A stretch of DNA of 38,799 bases from an uncultured Bacteroidales bacterium (GTDB lineage: Bacteria; Bacteroidota; Bacteroidia; Bacteroidales; GWA2-32-17): contig CALGPK010000025.1 of assembly GCA_937960415.1 (NCBI GenBank), positions 1-38,799 on the forward strand, read 5' to 3'. A model generated the notes under the pieces. It made no database searches and was not told the DNA's origin. It was given only the letters and a program-made list of their open reading frames with translations. Shown one piece after another: positions 7,013-16,485 of the stretch. Each line of letters starts with the position of its first letter. The first letter of the stretch is position 1. A program made the translations under genes and the position numbers.

Positions 7013-8047
7013 TTAAGATTCAAATTTATTTCTTGTTTTATTAGCAATTTTAACCAATGTAAGCATAACAGGAACTTCGACAAGAACTCCTACAACAGTT
7101 GCTAAAGTGGCACCAGAATTTAAACCAAAAAGGACAATAGCAACTGCTACAGAAAGTTCAAAAAAATTGCTTGCTCCAATCATAGCTGCCGGTGCAGCAA
7201 TGTTGTGCGGTAATTTCCATTTATATGCCCATCCATAAGCTATAAAAAAGATAAAAAACGTTTGTATAATTAATGGAATAGCAATTAAAAAAATATTAAA
7301 AGGTTTATTGAGAATTACATCGCCCTGAAAAGAGAAAATTATAATTAGCGTTAGTAATAATCCGGTAATAGTAGTGCTTGTGAATTTCTTTAAAAATACA
7401 TTGTTAAAATAATCTATCCCTTTTTGTTTAATTACCATTTTACGAGTTATAACAGCCGAAACTAAGGGTATTACTACAAAGAGTACAACAGACAGCAACA
7501 ATGTATTCCATGGAATTTCTATTCCACTAACTCCAAGCAAAAAGCTCACAATGGGTATAAATGCAACTAAAATAACAAGATCGTTAATAGCTACCTGAAC
7601 TAATGTATAAGCTGGATTTCCGTTTGTCAGATAACTCCAAACAAAAACCATAGCTGTACAGGGGGCTGCACCTAATAATACTGCACCGGCTAAATATTCT
7701 TTAGCCATATCGGCAGGAATAAATGATTTAAATATTACATGAAAAAACAACCCTGAAATAGCAAACATAGTAAACGGTTTTATTAACCAATTGACGGTAA
7801 GGGTAACTGTAAGTCCTTTAGGCATCTTTATTGCATTTACAATGCTTCCGAAGTCTATTTTAAGCATCATTGGAAAAATCATAATCCAAATAAGTACTGC
7901 AATAGGGATAGAAACATTAGCATATTCAAACTTCCCCAAAATTTCGGGAACAATCGGAAATAATTTACCGATGATTATCCCTACAATAATACAGATTGCA
8001 ACCCATAAACTTAAAAAACGATCGAAGAACGACATTTGTTTGCTCAT
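7013..8047 (-). CDS. arsB: ACR3-family arsenite efflux transporter
   Basis: This is a 344-residue membrane protein with about ten hydrophobic segments, the size and layout of ACR3 (bile/arsenite/riboflavin transporter superfamily). ACR3 expels arsenite, As(III), using the proton-motive force. The conserved thiolate region GAAPCTAMVFVWS places the essential Cys at C130, and the late-helix VGVLVEVPVM places the essential Glu at E324. It is the third gene of a leftward arsenic cluster, downstream of an arsenate reductase and an unknown small protein, with a 107-bp gap that could hold its own promoter. It is also called acr3; I use arsB as the common operon symbol, although it is unrelated to E. 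coli ArsB. Confidence 0.92.
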   Translation of the reverse strand: MSKQMSFFDRFLSLWVAICIIVGIIIGKLFPIVPEILGKFEYANVSIPIAVLIWIMIFPMMLKIDFGSIVNAIKMPKGLTVTLTVNWLIKPFTMFAISGLFFHVIFKSFIPADMAKEYLAGAVLLGAAPCTAMVFVWSYLTNGNPAYTLVQVAINDLVILVAFIPIVSFLLGVSGIEIPWNTLLLSVVLFVVIPLVSAVITRKMVIKQKGIDYFNNVFLKKFTSTTITGLLLTLIIIFSFQGDVILNKPFNIFLIAIPLIIQTFFIFFIAYGWAYKWKLPHNIAAPAAMIGASNFFELSVAVAIVLFGLNSGATLATVVGVLVEVPVMLTLVKIANKTRNKFES

Positions 8048-8154
8048 AATTCTTAAAATTTAAATTATTAAATCTTTAATCCTATTTATTTAACTATTAA
8101 TTAGGCATATACATTATTTATCAAGTTGTTTTCTTATATTTTTGCTTATTCTTT

Positions 8155-8463
8155 TTAAATAATACCATCATGTTGAGCAAGATTATTCCATCGGATATTT
8201 AAAATAGAATTCGAACTTTTGGAGCTTCTTAAAGCACTATAATGGGATATCATAAACGGAATGCCTTGTGACAGTTCACTATGCTTATGTTCGATTGGGC
8301 TATAAATAATGTAAGTTACATACGAAACTTCGAATTTTTTTTCCCATTGTTTTACATCGACCATAATAGTGTTTGGTGTAGTGGTTTCAACTGCAATGTG
8401 TGGCAAAAGATTACATAGTTCAGAGCGAGTAATTCCCCAATTTTTAACAACATGGTTTGCCAT
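8155..8463 (-). CDS. Unknown small protein in arsenic operon
   Basis: This 102-residue protein is not one I recognise. Its ATG at 8463 overlaps the last base of the arsenate reductase stop codon (TGATG), so it is probably translationally coupled; a TTG one codon upstream is also in frame. The protein is soluble, without a signal peptide or membrane segment. It has one Cys (in SELCNLL near residue 17) and several His. The N-terminal KNWGITRSELCNLL segment could be a short helix pair, followed by a predicted strand region (FEVSYVTYIIYS). It does not look like ArsR, ArsD, or the DUF6428 proteins I would expect in Bacteroidota arsenic operons. A role in arsenic handling is inferred only from position. 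Confidence 0.65.
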   Translation of the reverse strand: MANHVVKNWGITRSELCNLLPHIAVETTTPNTIMVDVKQWEKKFEVSYVTYIIYSPIEHKHSELSQGIPFMISHYSALRSSKSSNSILNIRWNNLAQHDGII

Positions 8464-8888
8464 CAATGGTCTGTTTTACGGTTGTTTATATAAAATGTAT
8501 AAAATTCTTTTTTTATTTGGTCTCTTACTTTTCTAAATACATTCAGTATCACTTCGGAGCTTCCTTGGGCTTCTGCCGGATCTTCAAAACCGATATGTAA
8601 GCGATTCTTTACTTTGCCAATAAACATTGGACAAGTTTCACGAGCACCATCACAAACTGTTATAACATAGTCAAATTCTTTGTCTAAATATTCATTTACC
8701 GATTTTGGTTTGTTCGAACTTATGTCTATTCCATCTTCTAACATTACCTGAATAGCATAAGGATTTACTTTTTCGGCAGGTTGTGTCCCTGCAGAATATA
8801 TCTCCCAATCGGGACAATAATATTTCAAATAACCTTCTGCCATCTGACTACGACAACTGTTTCCCGTACATAATATTAGTATTTTCAT
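8463..8888 (-). CDS. arsC: Arsenate reductase, LMW protein tyrosine phosphatase family
   Basis: This 141-residue protein is a thioredoxin-type ArsC, which reduces arsenate to arsenite for export. The P-loop CTGNSCRS has C7 and R13 in the CX5R arrangement. The CDGARETC segment supplies the second and third redox cysteines, C79 and C86, which relay the disulfide to thioredoxin. The general acid D103-P104 lies in EDPAEAQGS. All residues needed for arsenate reduction, rather than only phosphatase activity, are present. It is the first gene of the cluster and overlaps the next gene by one base. No arsR regulator gene lies upstream or elsewhere in the window. Confidence 0.93.
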   Translation of the reverse strand: MKILILCTGNSCRSQMAEGYLKYYCPDWEIYSAGTQPAEKVNPYAIQVMLEDGIDISSNKPKSVNEYLDKEFDYVITVCDGARETCPMFIGKVKNRLHIGFEDPAEAQGSSEVILNVFRKVRDQIKKEFYTFYINNRKTDH

Positions 8889-8930
8889 ATTTTTCGGTTA
8901 AATGAAGATAATAATCGCATGAATTGCCTG

Positions 8931-8938
8931 CAAATATA
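8931..8938 (-). promoter_or_regulatory. Probable -7 box for the arsenic operon
   Basis: On the minus strand TATATTTG matches TAnnTTTG and lies 42 bp before the arsC ATG. No clear -33 TTTG is present, and I see no obvious ArsR-type dyad around it. Confidence 0.4.
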
Positions 8939-9163
8939 AAAATTAAAAATAGATTTTCATAGTATTTAAAATCATAGCTGTTATGTTTTTTCGTTGAATG
9001 TACATTTTACACTAAATATTGTATTAAAGTATCACTAAATCACTCTTCATAACACACATTGCAGCGATTGCTTTGTTGTATATAGAAAAGTTAAACGAAT
9101 AAGAGCTATATCTCGCACCATTTGAAAATTTCTGATACATGCATAATCCGGAATTCTTTATTT

Positions 9164-9171
9164 TATTTTTG
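9164..9171 (+). promoter_or_regulatory. Probable -7 box for the macroglobulin gene
   Basis: TATTTTTG matches TAnnTTTG, 16 bp before the ATG at 9188 and 52 bp before the alternative ATG at 9224. The rest of the 299-bp gap between arsC and this gene shows nothing I can assign. Confidence 0.4.
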
Positions 9172-9187
9172 CATTATGGCATAATTT

Positions 9188-12100
9188 ATGTTAAATTGCA
9201 AGGCTAAAATATTTAATTTAATTATGAAACCGTCTGTCTTAACGATAATGGGTGCATTATTTCTTTTTACAACATTTCTTGCTCAACCGAAGCCATTTTT
9301 GTATAAAAAAATGTGGCAAAAAGTAGATAGTCTTGAGCGAAAAGGACTGACAAAGTCGGCACTCGAAGTAGTACAAAAAATACATCAGGCAGCACGTCAG
9401 GATAATTTGCCTGCACAAGTTGTAAAATCTTATATTTATCTGTTTAAATTTCGGAATATAATTGAAGAAGACGCATACGAAAAACTGCTTACCGAAATTA
9501 GTCTTGAAGCATACAACGTTCCTTTTCCGTATTCGTCGTTATACCATACATTAAGTGCTGAATTTTTTTGGCAATACTATTTAGCCAATCGATACCATTT
9601 TCATTTGCGAACTTATTCTCCCGACGAGGGCGAAGATATTCGTTCGTGGAGCTTAGAACACCTTGCCAGCGTTATTATTAAACATCATTTAAAGGCGCTG
9701 GAATCCAGAGAACAACTGCAAAAAATACCCCTAAAACAATTCAACGAAATTTTAGTAGAAAACAACTATGTCGAAAACCTGCGACCTACGTTATACGACT
9801 TTTTGGCTTTTAGAGCCGTAGAATTCTTCTCCAGCAAAGAAATAAGTCTAACTAAACCAGCCGACACTTTTGAGCTCAACGATAGTCTTTATTTTGCCGA
9901 TGTAGCTACTTTTTTGAAGCTTAATCCGAGTACAAACGACAGTCTTTCACTTCAATATTACGGAATACGTATTTTACAAGATATTCTTGCTTTTCACTTG
10001 AATGACGATCAACCCGATGCTTTTATTGATGCAGAATTATCTCGTTTAGAATTCGTATATCGAAACACTGTATTAGAAAACAAAAGCGATTTTTACTTAA
10101 AATCGCTTAACCGATTATATGTTAAATATTCAGAACATCCTTTCTCCAATGCTATTGCTTACCAGATTGTTACACTCATGTCTGCTATGGCTGATACTTA
10201 TCGTTTCGAAGATTCGACAACTCATCCATATCGATACTATATGATTAAAGCAATGGAATTAGCACAGCAAGCTATTCAAAAATATCCATCTGCATTCCAT
10301 ACACCTCACTTAAAAAATTTTATTATTTCCAGACAAAAGCCTTCTTTGAGTTTCGAAATCGAAGATGCTACTATTCCCAACGAACCATTTGCCGTTAAAT
10401 ACAACTATAGAAATCTCGAAACAATTTATACTCAAATTAGGGCAATCGACAGAAAAACATACGATAACCTTTTGTTGGATTATTACGACAACGAACTGTT
10501 AAAAAAAATTTATCTGGCATCTACTTTGGTTCAGGAAAGGATTATAAAACTACCAAAAAACATTGATTATCAGCCACATAGCGTAGAAGAAATCTATCAG
10601 GGATTACCGCTTGGTTTTTATGTGATTTTTGTTTCAAGTGATGCCGATTTTATGAACACAAAAGCTATTCGCTGTATTCAAAGACTCTATTCAACCAATA
10701 TTGCCGTAGTTTCTTTTCGCAACGAAGATGGATCGCATACTATTTTAGTTACTAACCGTAAAGATGGTTCGCCAATAAGCAATGCCAGCATTACCGAATA
10801 CTGGCTCGAATACGGACAGCGAAAACATAATTTTACAAAAGGACAATCGTACCAAACCAACTCTAACGGCATGGCAACTATACTTTTGCCCGATAATCCA
10901 CTTCGTAAAAAAAGTTATGGCAATGTATATATTGAAATTAATACATCGCAAGAGACATATTTCTCGGAACAATATTTTTATACAAGCCCTTATTACAAAA
11001 GTTCTTCAAGCAAAAACTACTCAATAAGCCTATTTACCGATCGTGCTATTTATCGTCCCGGGCAAATTGTTTATTACAAAGGAATTATTATTGAACAGCA
11101 GGATCAACAACGAAATATTGTACCATCGTTTCAGGTTAGCGTCTTACTGCGTGATGCCAATTATCAGCCTGTTGAAGAGCAGATGAAAACGAGCAACGAC
11201 TTTGGAACATTTAACGGTTCGTTTAAGATACCTGAAGGATTGTTAAACGGCGTGTATACACTAACTACACCATACGGATCGTGCCATTTTAGAGTAGAGG
11301 AATACAAGCGACCCAGGTTTTTTGTAGAAGCCGAAGCTATTGATAAAGAATATTACTTGAATGATACCGTTATTGTTAAAGCAATGGTAAAAAGTTATAC
11401 AGGCAATCCCTTACAGCAAATTCCTGTAAAATATAAGATAACTCGCATTCCTAGATGGCGTGGATATGAGTATTATTATCAACGCATTCCATCGGTTGTT
11501 ATTAGTAGCGGCTCTGTTAATACCGACGAGCAGGGCATAGCAGTTATTCGCTTTAAAGCTATCCCCGACTTAAAATATCCTCTCAACGAATCGACATTTT
11601 ATCAATACAAAATAGAAATAGATGCAACCGACATCAACCAGGAAACGCAATCGACCGAATGCTATATTTCGGCAGGAACCATAGGTTTATTTTTCAGCCT
11701 CTCATTACCATCATTCTGTACAGCTAACGATTTGAAAAGTATTGCTCTATTAGCTCAAAATGCAAATGGGAAAAAAATAAATGTTACCGGTACTTATCGG
11801 ATTTATCGCCTCGAAGAAAACCGCACACCCCAAAGAAGCCGCTTGTGGAGCGACCCTGATACATATCTCTACACCGAACAGGAATGGAAACAGTTGTATC
11901 CCGGTAATGTTTACAAAAGAGCAATCGGTTTTGAAGACTTAAAGCCAGTTAACACGGTGTTTTCTGCCAATTTCGATACTCAAAAAGATACAGCAATAAT
12001 CATTCCCAATGCACATCTTTTGCCATCAGGTTCATATTTAATAGAAATTAAATCTGCCGACAGAAAAGGCAAAGAAGTAATACATCGTCAGGCAGTTATC

Positions 12101-15100
12101 CTCTATTCGTTCGATAATAATACCCTTATTCCTGTTAATGAAGCACTAATGATTATGCCAGAAAAAATGACTTACAAACCCGGCGAATACGCTAAAATAG
12201 CAGTTGGTAGCGCTTATAACGATGCAAAAGTACTTATGAACATAGCATTTTTCAATAATCCTGAACAATATCAATGGATAAATTTGATTGGGCAACAAAT
12301 AAATATTATCGAAATACCCATCCAAGAGCACCATCGTGGTAATATTATTCTTAGTTTTTTGATGGTGAAACAAAGTCGCATTTATCGTAAAGAAATAACC
12401 CTACATGTGCCATACGATAATAAAGAATTAAACATAAAAACCGAAACCTTTCGTTCGAAAATTTATCCCGGACAACAAGAGACATGGAAACTTAGAATAA
12501 TAGGAAAAAATGGAGAACGAGTAGCATCTGAATTGCTGGCTTCGATGTACGACAAATCTCTCGATGCTTTTGTAAATCATCAATGGTCGTTTGCTCCCTA
12601 TCCATATTTCTACAACAATAGATATTCAAATCAAGAAATGTTTGATGTTAAATACAGCAATTGTTATACTTATTACGAGTCTTCACCCAGTCTTCCATCG
12701 CTTACATATCCAAAATTAAATTTGTTCGGTTTTCGATATTACGGAGCGTATAGATATCGAAACGGATATGGCAAGAAAGCTGCTCAAGAAAAAATAGCAC
12801 AACAACTTGCTTATGAAACAATGGACGCAGAACCTCCATCCGTTTCAAAGCAAGAAATCACAGCAAGCGAAACCATGGGATTAAAAAAGCAGGAAAGCAC
12901 TCCGGGAAGTACTTCTGATGTAGAAGTTAAATTATCCATACGAAGTAACTTGAACGAAACTGCCTTTTTCTTTCCAGAGTTAAAAACAAATGAACGTGGC
13001 GAAGTGGAATTTACATTTACATCGCCCGAGGCTCTAACCACATGGAAATTTATGGCATTTGCTCATTCAAAAGACTTGAAATACGGTTTTTTACAAACAG
13101 AATGTATTACTCAAAAAGAACTGATGGTAACCCCTCAATTACCACGTTTCTTCCGTGAAGGCGATAGTATAATGCTTTACATTAAAGTAGATAACATTTC
13201 CAATAACGAACAAAAAGTTACAGTTAGCTTGAAAATAGAAGACGCATTGCAACAGTCGAAAGCATTTTCGTTTAGTCAAAGTACATCAATTACACTAAAA
13301 AGCAATCAAAGTGAAGCGGTTTCATTTATGTATTACGTACCATTCAATCTTTCGATGGCCAAAGTTACCTGTGTAGCTCAAAGCAAAAACTTTAGTGATG
13401 GTGAAGAGGTGGTATTGCCAGTATTGCCCAATCGAATGTTAGTTACCGAATCGATGCCCTTTTATATTAGGGGAAAACAAAGCAAGCAGCTTAATTTTAA
13501 ACGTATAGACGATGCCTTAGGTAGCAATACATTGACTCATCATACATTAACACTCGAATACACTGCCAATCCAATTTGGTATGCCATTAAAGCTATTCCA
13601 TACTTGCGTTCATTTCCGTTCGAATGTAACGAACAACTCTTTAATCGTTATTATTCCAATGTGTTATCACAATACATTGTGCTAAGCATTCCCAATTTTA
13701 AACAAATTTTTCAGCAATGGACCAATGATAGTACAAACAAACCGCTATTATCGCCGCTTTCCAAAAATGAAGAGTTAAAACAAGCGAGCCTTGCCGAAAC
13801 ACCATGGATTGAAGAAAGTCTTAACGAAGGCGAACAACGTAAAAACGTAGCACTCTATTTTGACGAAAAACGCATACAAAAAGAACTCAACGAAGCTGCC
13901 GATAAGCTTATCAAAAATCAATACTCAAACGGAGCATGGGGATGGTTTGCTGGCATGCCCGAAAATCGTTACATAACTCAATACATTGTTTCGCGTAACG
14001 GACGCCTCGAAAAAGCATACCATATCAACACCAAACTTACTACTGCTATGGATAAGGCTATTCAGTATATCGATCAGCAGTTAGTTAAGGATTACAAGGA
14101 AGTATTACAATATACAAAAAAAGAAGCATTGGATAAGTATGTCCCGGATGTTTTTACTATTCAATATTTATATGCACGTAGTTTTTATCTTAATAAGAAC
14201 AAGAGCTTTTTACAGAGCGAAGCTTATCGTTTTTTCTACCAGCAGGCAAAAAAACACTGGCTTAGTTATGGCGAATATGTTCAGGGCATGTTAGCTTTAG
14301 TGCTTCATCGCAACAATGACTCTCAAACTGCAAAAGATATTGTTCGTTCGCTCAAGGAGCGTTGCGTGGTAAGCGATGAACAAGGTATGTATTGGAAAAG
14401 TATTAGTCGTGGGCTATCGTGGACAGAGGCACCCATCGAAGCCCAATCGCTTTTGATAGAAGCTTTTCACGAAGTATCGGACGACGCTCAAACTGTTAAT
14501 GAGCTCAAACTCTGGCTACTTTTACAAAAACAAACCCAAAACTGGAAAACAACGATGGCTACAGCAGATGCAGTTTATGCACTGTTGTTTTTTGGAGAAT
14601 CGAAGCTAAGCACTTCATTTGATGCTAATATCGTTTGGGGCGACAAACCCTTACCCATTGACAAACAAGCAAATATAGAAAAAGCAACAGGATACATTAA
14701 AACTACATTGAAAGAAAAAGAAATACAACCAAAGTACAGCAAAATACAAATCGAAAACAAAGGAAACGACCTTTCGTGGGGAGCCCTACATTGGCAATAT
14801 TTCGAAAATATCGACAAAATAAGTACCTACGATAGCAAATACATGTCGCTAAAGCGTGAATATTACCTCGAAAAAATGACTCCTTCGGGCAAAAAACTAG
14901 AGCCTCTCTCTGGAAAAGTTGTACTCAAAACAGGCGATATTGTTGTAGTAAAACTTGTTATTGAATGCGATCGCACCCTTGAGTTTGTGCACATAAAAGA
15001 CATGCGACCGTCGTCGTTTGAGCCGGTACAGGCATTATCGGGTTATGTATATCGCGATGGACTGGGATATTATAGCGAAATAAAAGATGCATCGCTCAAT

Positions 15101-15259
15101 ATTTTTATCGACCGAATGAATCGTGGCAAATACGTAATCGAATATCCGTTAAGAGTTTCGCAAAAAGGGACGTTTTCAACAGGAATTTCTACTATTCAAT
15201 GCATGTATGCACCAGAGTTTAATGCACATGCACGGGGTATGAGGATTGTAGTAAATTAA
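9188..15259 (+). CDS. Alpha-2-macroglobulin family protein
   Basis: This 2023-residue exported protein probably traps proteases or other attackers in the periplasm through a reactive thioester. An in-frame ATG at 9224 would start directly at the signal peptide (MKPSVLTIMG, cleaved near FLAQ) and may be the true start. Residues 30-600 form an N-terminal region without recognised motifs. The MG2-type segment TDRAIYRPGQ lies near residue 617. The A2M hallmark ETAFFFPELKTNERG starts near 1256. The thioester motif is CNEQ (C1480-Q1483), fitting the bacterial CxEQ variant. The thiol-ester toroid region (GAWGWFAGMPENRYIT) follows from about 1580. There is no lipobox, unlike many proteobacterial homologues, and no pbpC neighbour. 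It stands alone, convergent with the next gene at 10 bp. Confidence 0.92.
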   Translation: MLNCKAKIFNLIMKPSVLTIMGALFLFTTFLAQPKPFLYKKMWQKVDSLERKGLTKSALEVVQKIHQAARQDNLPAQVVKSYIYLFKFRNIIEEDAYEKLLTEISLEAYNVPFPYSSLYHTLSAEFFWQYYLANRYHFHLRTYSPDEGEDIRSWSLEHLASVIIKHHLKALESREQLQKIPLKQFNEILVENNYVENLRPTLYDFLAFRAVEFFSSKEISLTKPADTFELNDSLYFADVATFLKLNPSTNDSLSLQYYGIRILQDILAFHLNDDQPDAFIDAELSRLEFVYRNTVLENKSDFYLKSLNRLYVKYSEHPFSNAIAYQIVTLMSAMADTYRFEDSTTHPYRYYMIKAMELAQQAIQKYPSAFHTPHLKNFIISRQKPSLSFEIEDATIPNEPFAVKYNYRNLETIYTQIRAIDRKTYDNLLLDYYDNELLKKIYLASTLVQERIIKLPKNIDYQPHSVEEIYQGLPLGFYVIFVSSDADFMNTKAIRCIQRLYSTNIAVVSFRNEDGSHTILVTNRKDGSPISNASITEYWLEYGQRKHNFTKGQSYQTNSNGMATILLPDNPLRKKSYGNVYIEINTSQETYFSEQYFYTSPYYKSSSSKNYSISLFTDRAIYRPGQIVYYKGIIIEQQDQQRNIVPSFQVSVLLRDANYQPVEEQMKTSNDFGTFNGSFKIPEGLLNGVYTLTTPYGSCHFRVEEYKRPRFFVEAEAIDKEYYLNDTVIVKAMVKSYTGNPLQQIPVKYKITRIPRWRGYEYYYQRIPSVVISSGSVNTDEQGIAVIRFKAIPDLKYPLNESTFYQYKIEIDATDINQETQSTECYISAGTIGLFFSLSLPSFCTANDLKSIALLAQNANGKKINVTGTYRIYRLEENRTPQRSRLWSDPDTYLYTEQEWKQLYPGNVYKRAIGFEDLKPVNTVFSANFDTQKDTAIIIPNAHLLPSGSYLIEIKSADRKGKEVIHRQAVILYSFDNNTLIPVNEALMIMPEKMTYKPGEYAKIAVGSAYNDAKVLMNIAFFNNPEQYQWINLIGQQINIIEIPIQEHHRGNIILSFLMVKQSRIYRKEITLHVPYDNKELNIKTETFRSKIYPGQQETWKLRIIGKNGERVASELLASMYDKSLDAFVNHQWSFAPYPYFYNNRYSNQEMFDVKYSNCYTYYESSPSLPSLTYPKLNLFGFRYYGAYRYRNGYGKKAAQEKIAQQLAYETMDAEPPSVSKQEITASETMGLKKQESTPGSTSDVEVKLSIRSNLNETAFFFPELKTNERGEVEFTFTSPEALTTWKFMAFAHSKDLKYGFLQTECITQKELMVTPQLPRFFREGDSIMLYIKVDNISNNEQKVTVSLKIEDALQQSKAFSFSQSTSITLKSNQSEAVSFMYYVPFNLSMAKVTCVAQSKNFSDGEEVVLPVLPNRMLVTESMPFYIRGKQSKQLNFKRIDDALGSNTLTHHTLTLEYTANPIWYAIKAIPYLRSFPFECNEQLFNRYYSNVLSQYIVLSIPNFKQIFQQWTNDSTNKPLLSPLSKNEELKQASLAETPWIEESLNEGEQRKNVALYFDEKRIQKELNEAADKLIKNQYSNGAWGWFAGMPENRYITQYIVSRNGRLEKAYHINTKLTTAMDKAIQYIDQQLVKDYKEVLQYTKKEALDKYVPDVFTIQYLYARSFYLNKNKSFLQSEAYRFFYQQAKKHWLSYGEYVQGMLALVLHRNNDSQTAKDIVRSLKERCVVSDEQGMYWKSISRGLSWTEAPIEAQSLLIEAFHEVSDDAQTVNELKLWLLLQKQTQNWKTTMATADAVYALLFFGESKLSTSFDANIVWGDKPLPIDKQANIEKATGYIKTTLKEKEIQPKYSKIQIENKGNDLSWGALHWQYFENIDKISTYDSKYMSLKREYYLEKMTPSGKKLEPLSGKVVLKTGDIVVVKLVIECDRTLEFVHIKDMRPSSFEPVQALSGYVYRDGLGYYSEIKDASLNIFIDRMNRGKYVIEYPLRVSQKGTFSTGISTIQCMYAPEFNAHARGMRIVVN

Positions 15260-15269
15260 AAAGCGGGTA

Positions 15270-16412
15270 TTACATCATCAAATCTACCAGCTTTATCAGT
15301 TGTTTTTCGGATAATGGATGTATCATTCCGGTAGGTTTGTGCTCGAGCAAAAGGTTTTTAAAGGCGTTAATTTGCTTTTCGGACAAATGCAGCATCGGCA
15401 AATTTATAGGACAGTTCCAGAACATAAAAAGAAGCTCAAATCGTTTTATGGTAGCATTAGGGTTTTTAACATTGAACACTTCGTTGCCCAGCCAGGTTAT
15501 GCGATGGCTTAGCTCTCTTTTAAAGAGTTTTAGCCACGCTATATAAACAACCGAAAGACTGGCACCATGAGGTATATCGTATAATGCCGACAGATGGTGG
15601 GCTACATCGTGTACACCCCAATCACCCGATTTGCGTCCGTGTAGGGTTATTCCATTTAGAGCACAGGTAGATGCCCACATCATACGTTCGCGAAGTTCGT
15701 AATTGTTCAAATCGACCAACAAATTATTGCCCACTTCGATAATTTCTTTTAAGATACTAACCACTATTTTATCGGACAGATGTGCATTGCCGTTGCCAAA
15801 ATAGGCTTCGAGGCAATGAGCAACGATATCGGTAAGTCCCCAAGCGGTATATTCTTTCGATACCGATAGTGTATATTTAGGGTCGCAAAACGATAAAGAA
15901 GGATATATCAGTGGCGAACCATATCCAAGCTTTTCGTTTGTATCGTCGTTTTGTAATACGGCAAACGGGTTCATTTCGGTACCGGTGGCTGCTAATGTAA
16001 GAACTGCTACTATGGGCAATGCTTTTATAGGTTTTTCTTGTCCTTTCATTACTCTCCATGGTTGGTGGTTTTTGGGGATACATAAGGCAATAATTTTGGA
16101 CGAATCGATTACACTACCCCCGCCTATGCCTATTACAAAGTCTACTTTATGGCTGCGTCCTAGTTCGATAGCTTTTTGCACATCGGTAACCACCGGGTTA
16201 GATTTAATACCCGCATATTCTACATAATCTATATTAGCCTGTTTTAGCTGATTAATGACATCATTCCATGCACCGGTTTTCTTTGCAGAACCTTTGCCCG
16301 TGACAATCAACGCTTTTTTGCCCAATGCTGCAATACTTTTTGACATCGAAGCAGAAACACAATCACGACCAAAAAATAACTTCGTAGGATTAAAAGCAAC
16401 AAATTTTTCCAT
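15270..16412 (-). CDS. Iron-containing alcohol dehydrogenase
   Basis: This is a 380-residue group III (Fe-type) alcohol dehydrogenase, closest in appearance to NAD(P)H-dependent butanol dehydrogenases. I start it at 16412 because family members begin near FVAFNPTKLFFGRD. A longer in-frame start at 16502 would lie beyond the promoter box and overlap the divergent gene. The nucleotide-binding GGGS is at residues 97-100. The expected iron ligands are D195, H199, H268 and H282 (DIVAH, then GVHDVAHHL...IPHG), with the 14-residue spacing seen in FucO. It probably reduces aldehydes in fermentation; the substrate cannot be read from the sequence. It is monocistronic, facing the macroglobulin gene. 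Confidence 0.9.
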   Translation of the reverse strand: MEKFVAFNPTKLFFGRDCVSASMSKSIAALGKKALIVTGKGSAKKTGAWNDVINQLKQANIDYVEYAGIKSNPVVTDVQKAIELGRSHKVDFVIGIGGGSVIDSSKIIALCIPKNHQPWRVMKGQEKPIKALPIVAVLTLAATGTEMNPFAVLQNDDTNEKLGYGSPLIYPSLSFCDPKYTLSVSKEYTAWGLTDIVAHCLEAYFGNGNAHLSDKIVVSILKEIIEVGNNLLVDLNNYELRERMMWASTCALNGITLHGRKSGDWGVHDVAHHLSALYDIPHGASLSVVYIAWLKLFKRELSHRITWLGNEVFNVKNPNATIKRFELLFMFWNCPINLPMLHLSEKQINAFKNLLLEHKPTGMIHPLSEKQLIKLVDLMM

Positions 16413-16424
16413 TTTTTTTTTAAA

Positions 16425-16432
16425 CAAAATTA
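16425..16432 (-). promoter_or_regulatory. Probable -7 box for the alcohol dehydrogenase
   Basis: On the minus strand TAATTTTG matches TAnnTTTG, 12 bp before the ATG at 16412. Its position supports the shorter start for this gene. Confidence 0.42.
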
Positions 16433-16454
16433 TGATTTTTTTTAAAAACTTATT

Positions 16455-16462
16455 TACATTTG
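16455..16462 (+). promoter_or_regulatory. Probable -7 box for the TM2 lipoprotein gene
   Basis: TACATTTG matches TAnnTTTG and lies 23 bp before the ATG at 16486. Together with 16425-16432 it makes a compact divergent promoter region of about 70 bp. Confidence 0.42.
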
Positions 16463-16485
16463 TAACAACAAAATCTTGATGCTTT

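Noticed and set aside
8889-9187. arsR gene or ArsR operator upstream of arsC
   Set aside because: No open frame of suitable size exists on either strand, and I found no clear dyad near the -7 box.
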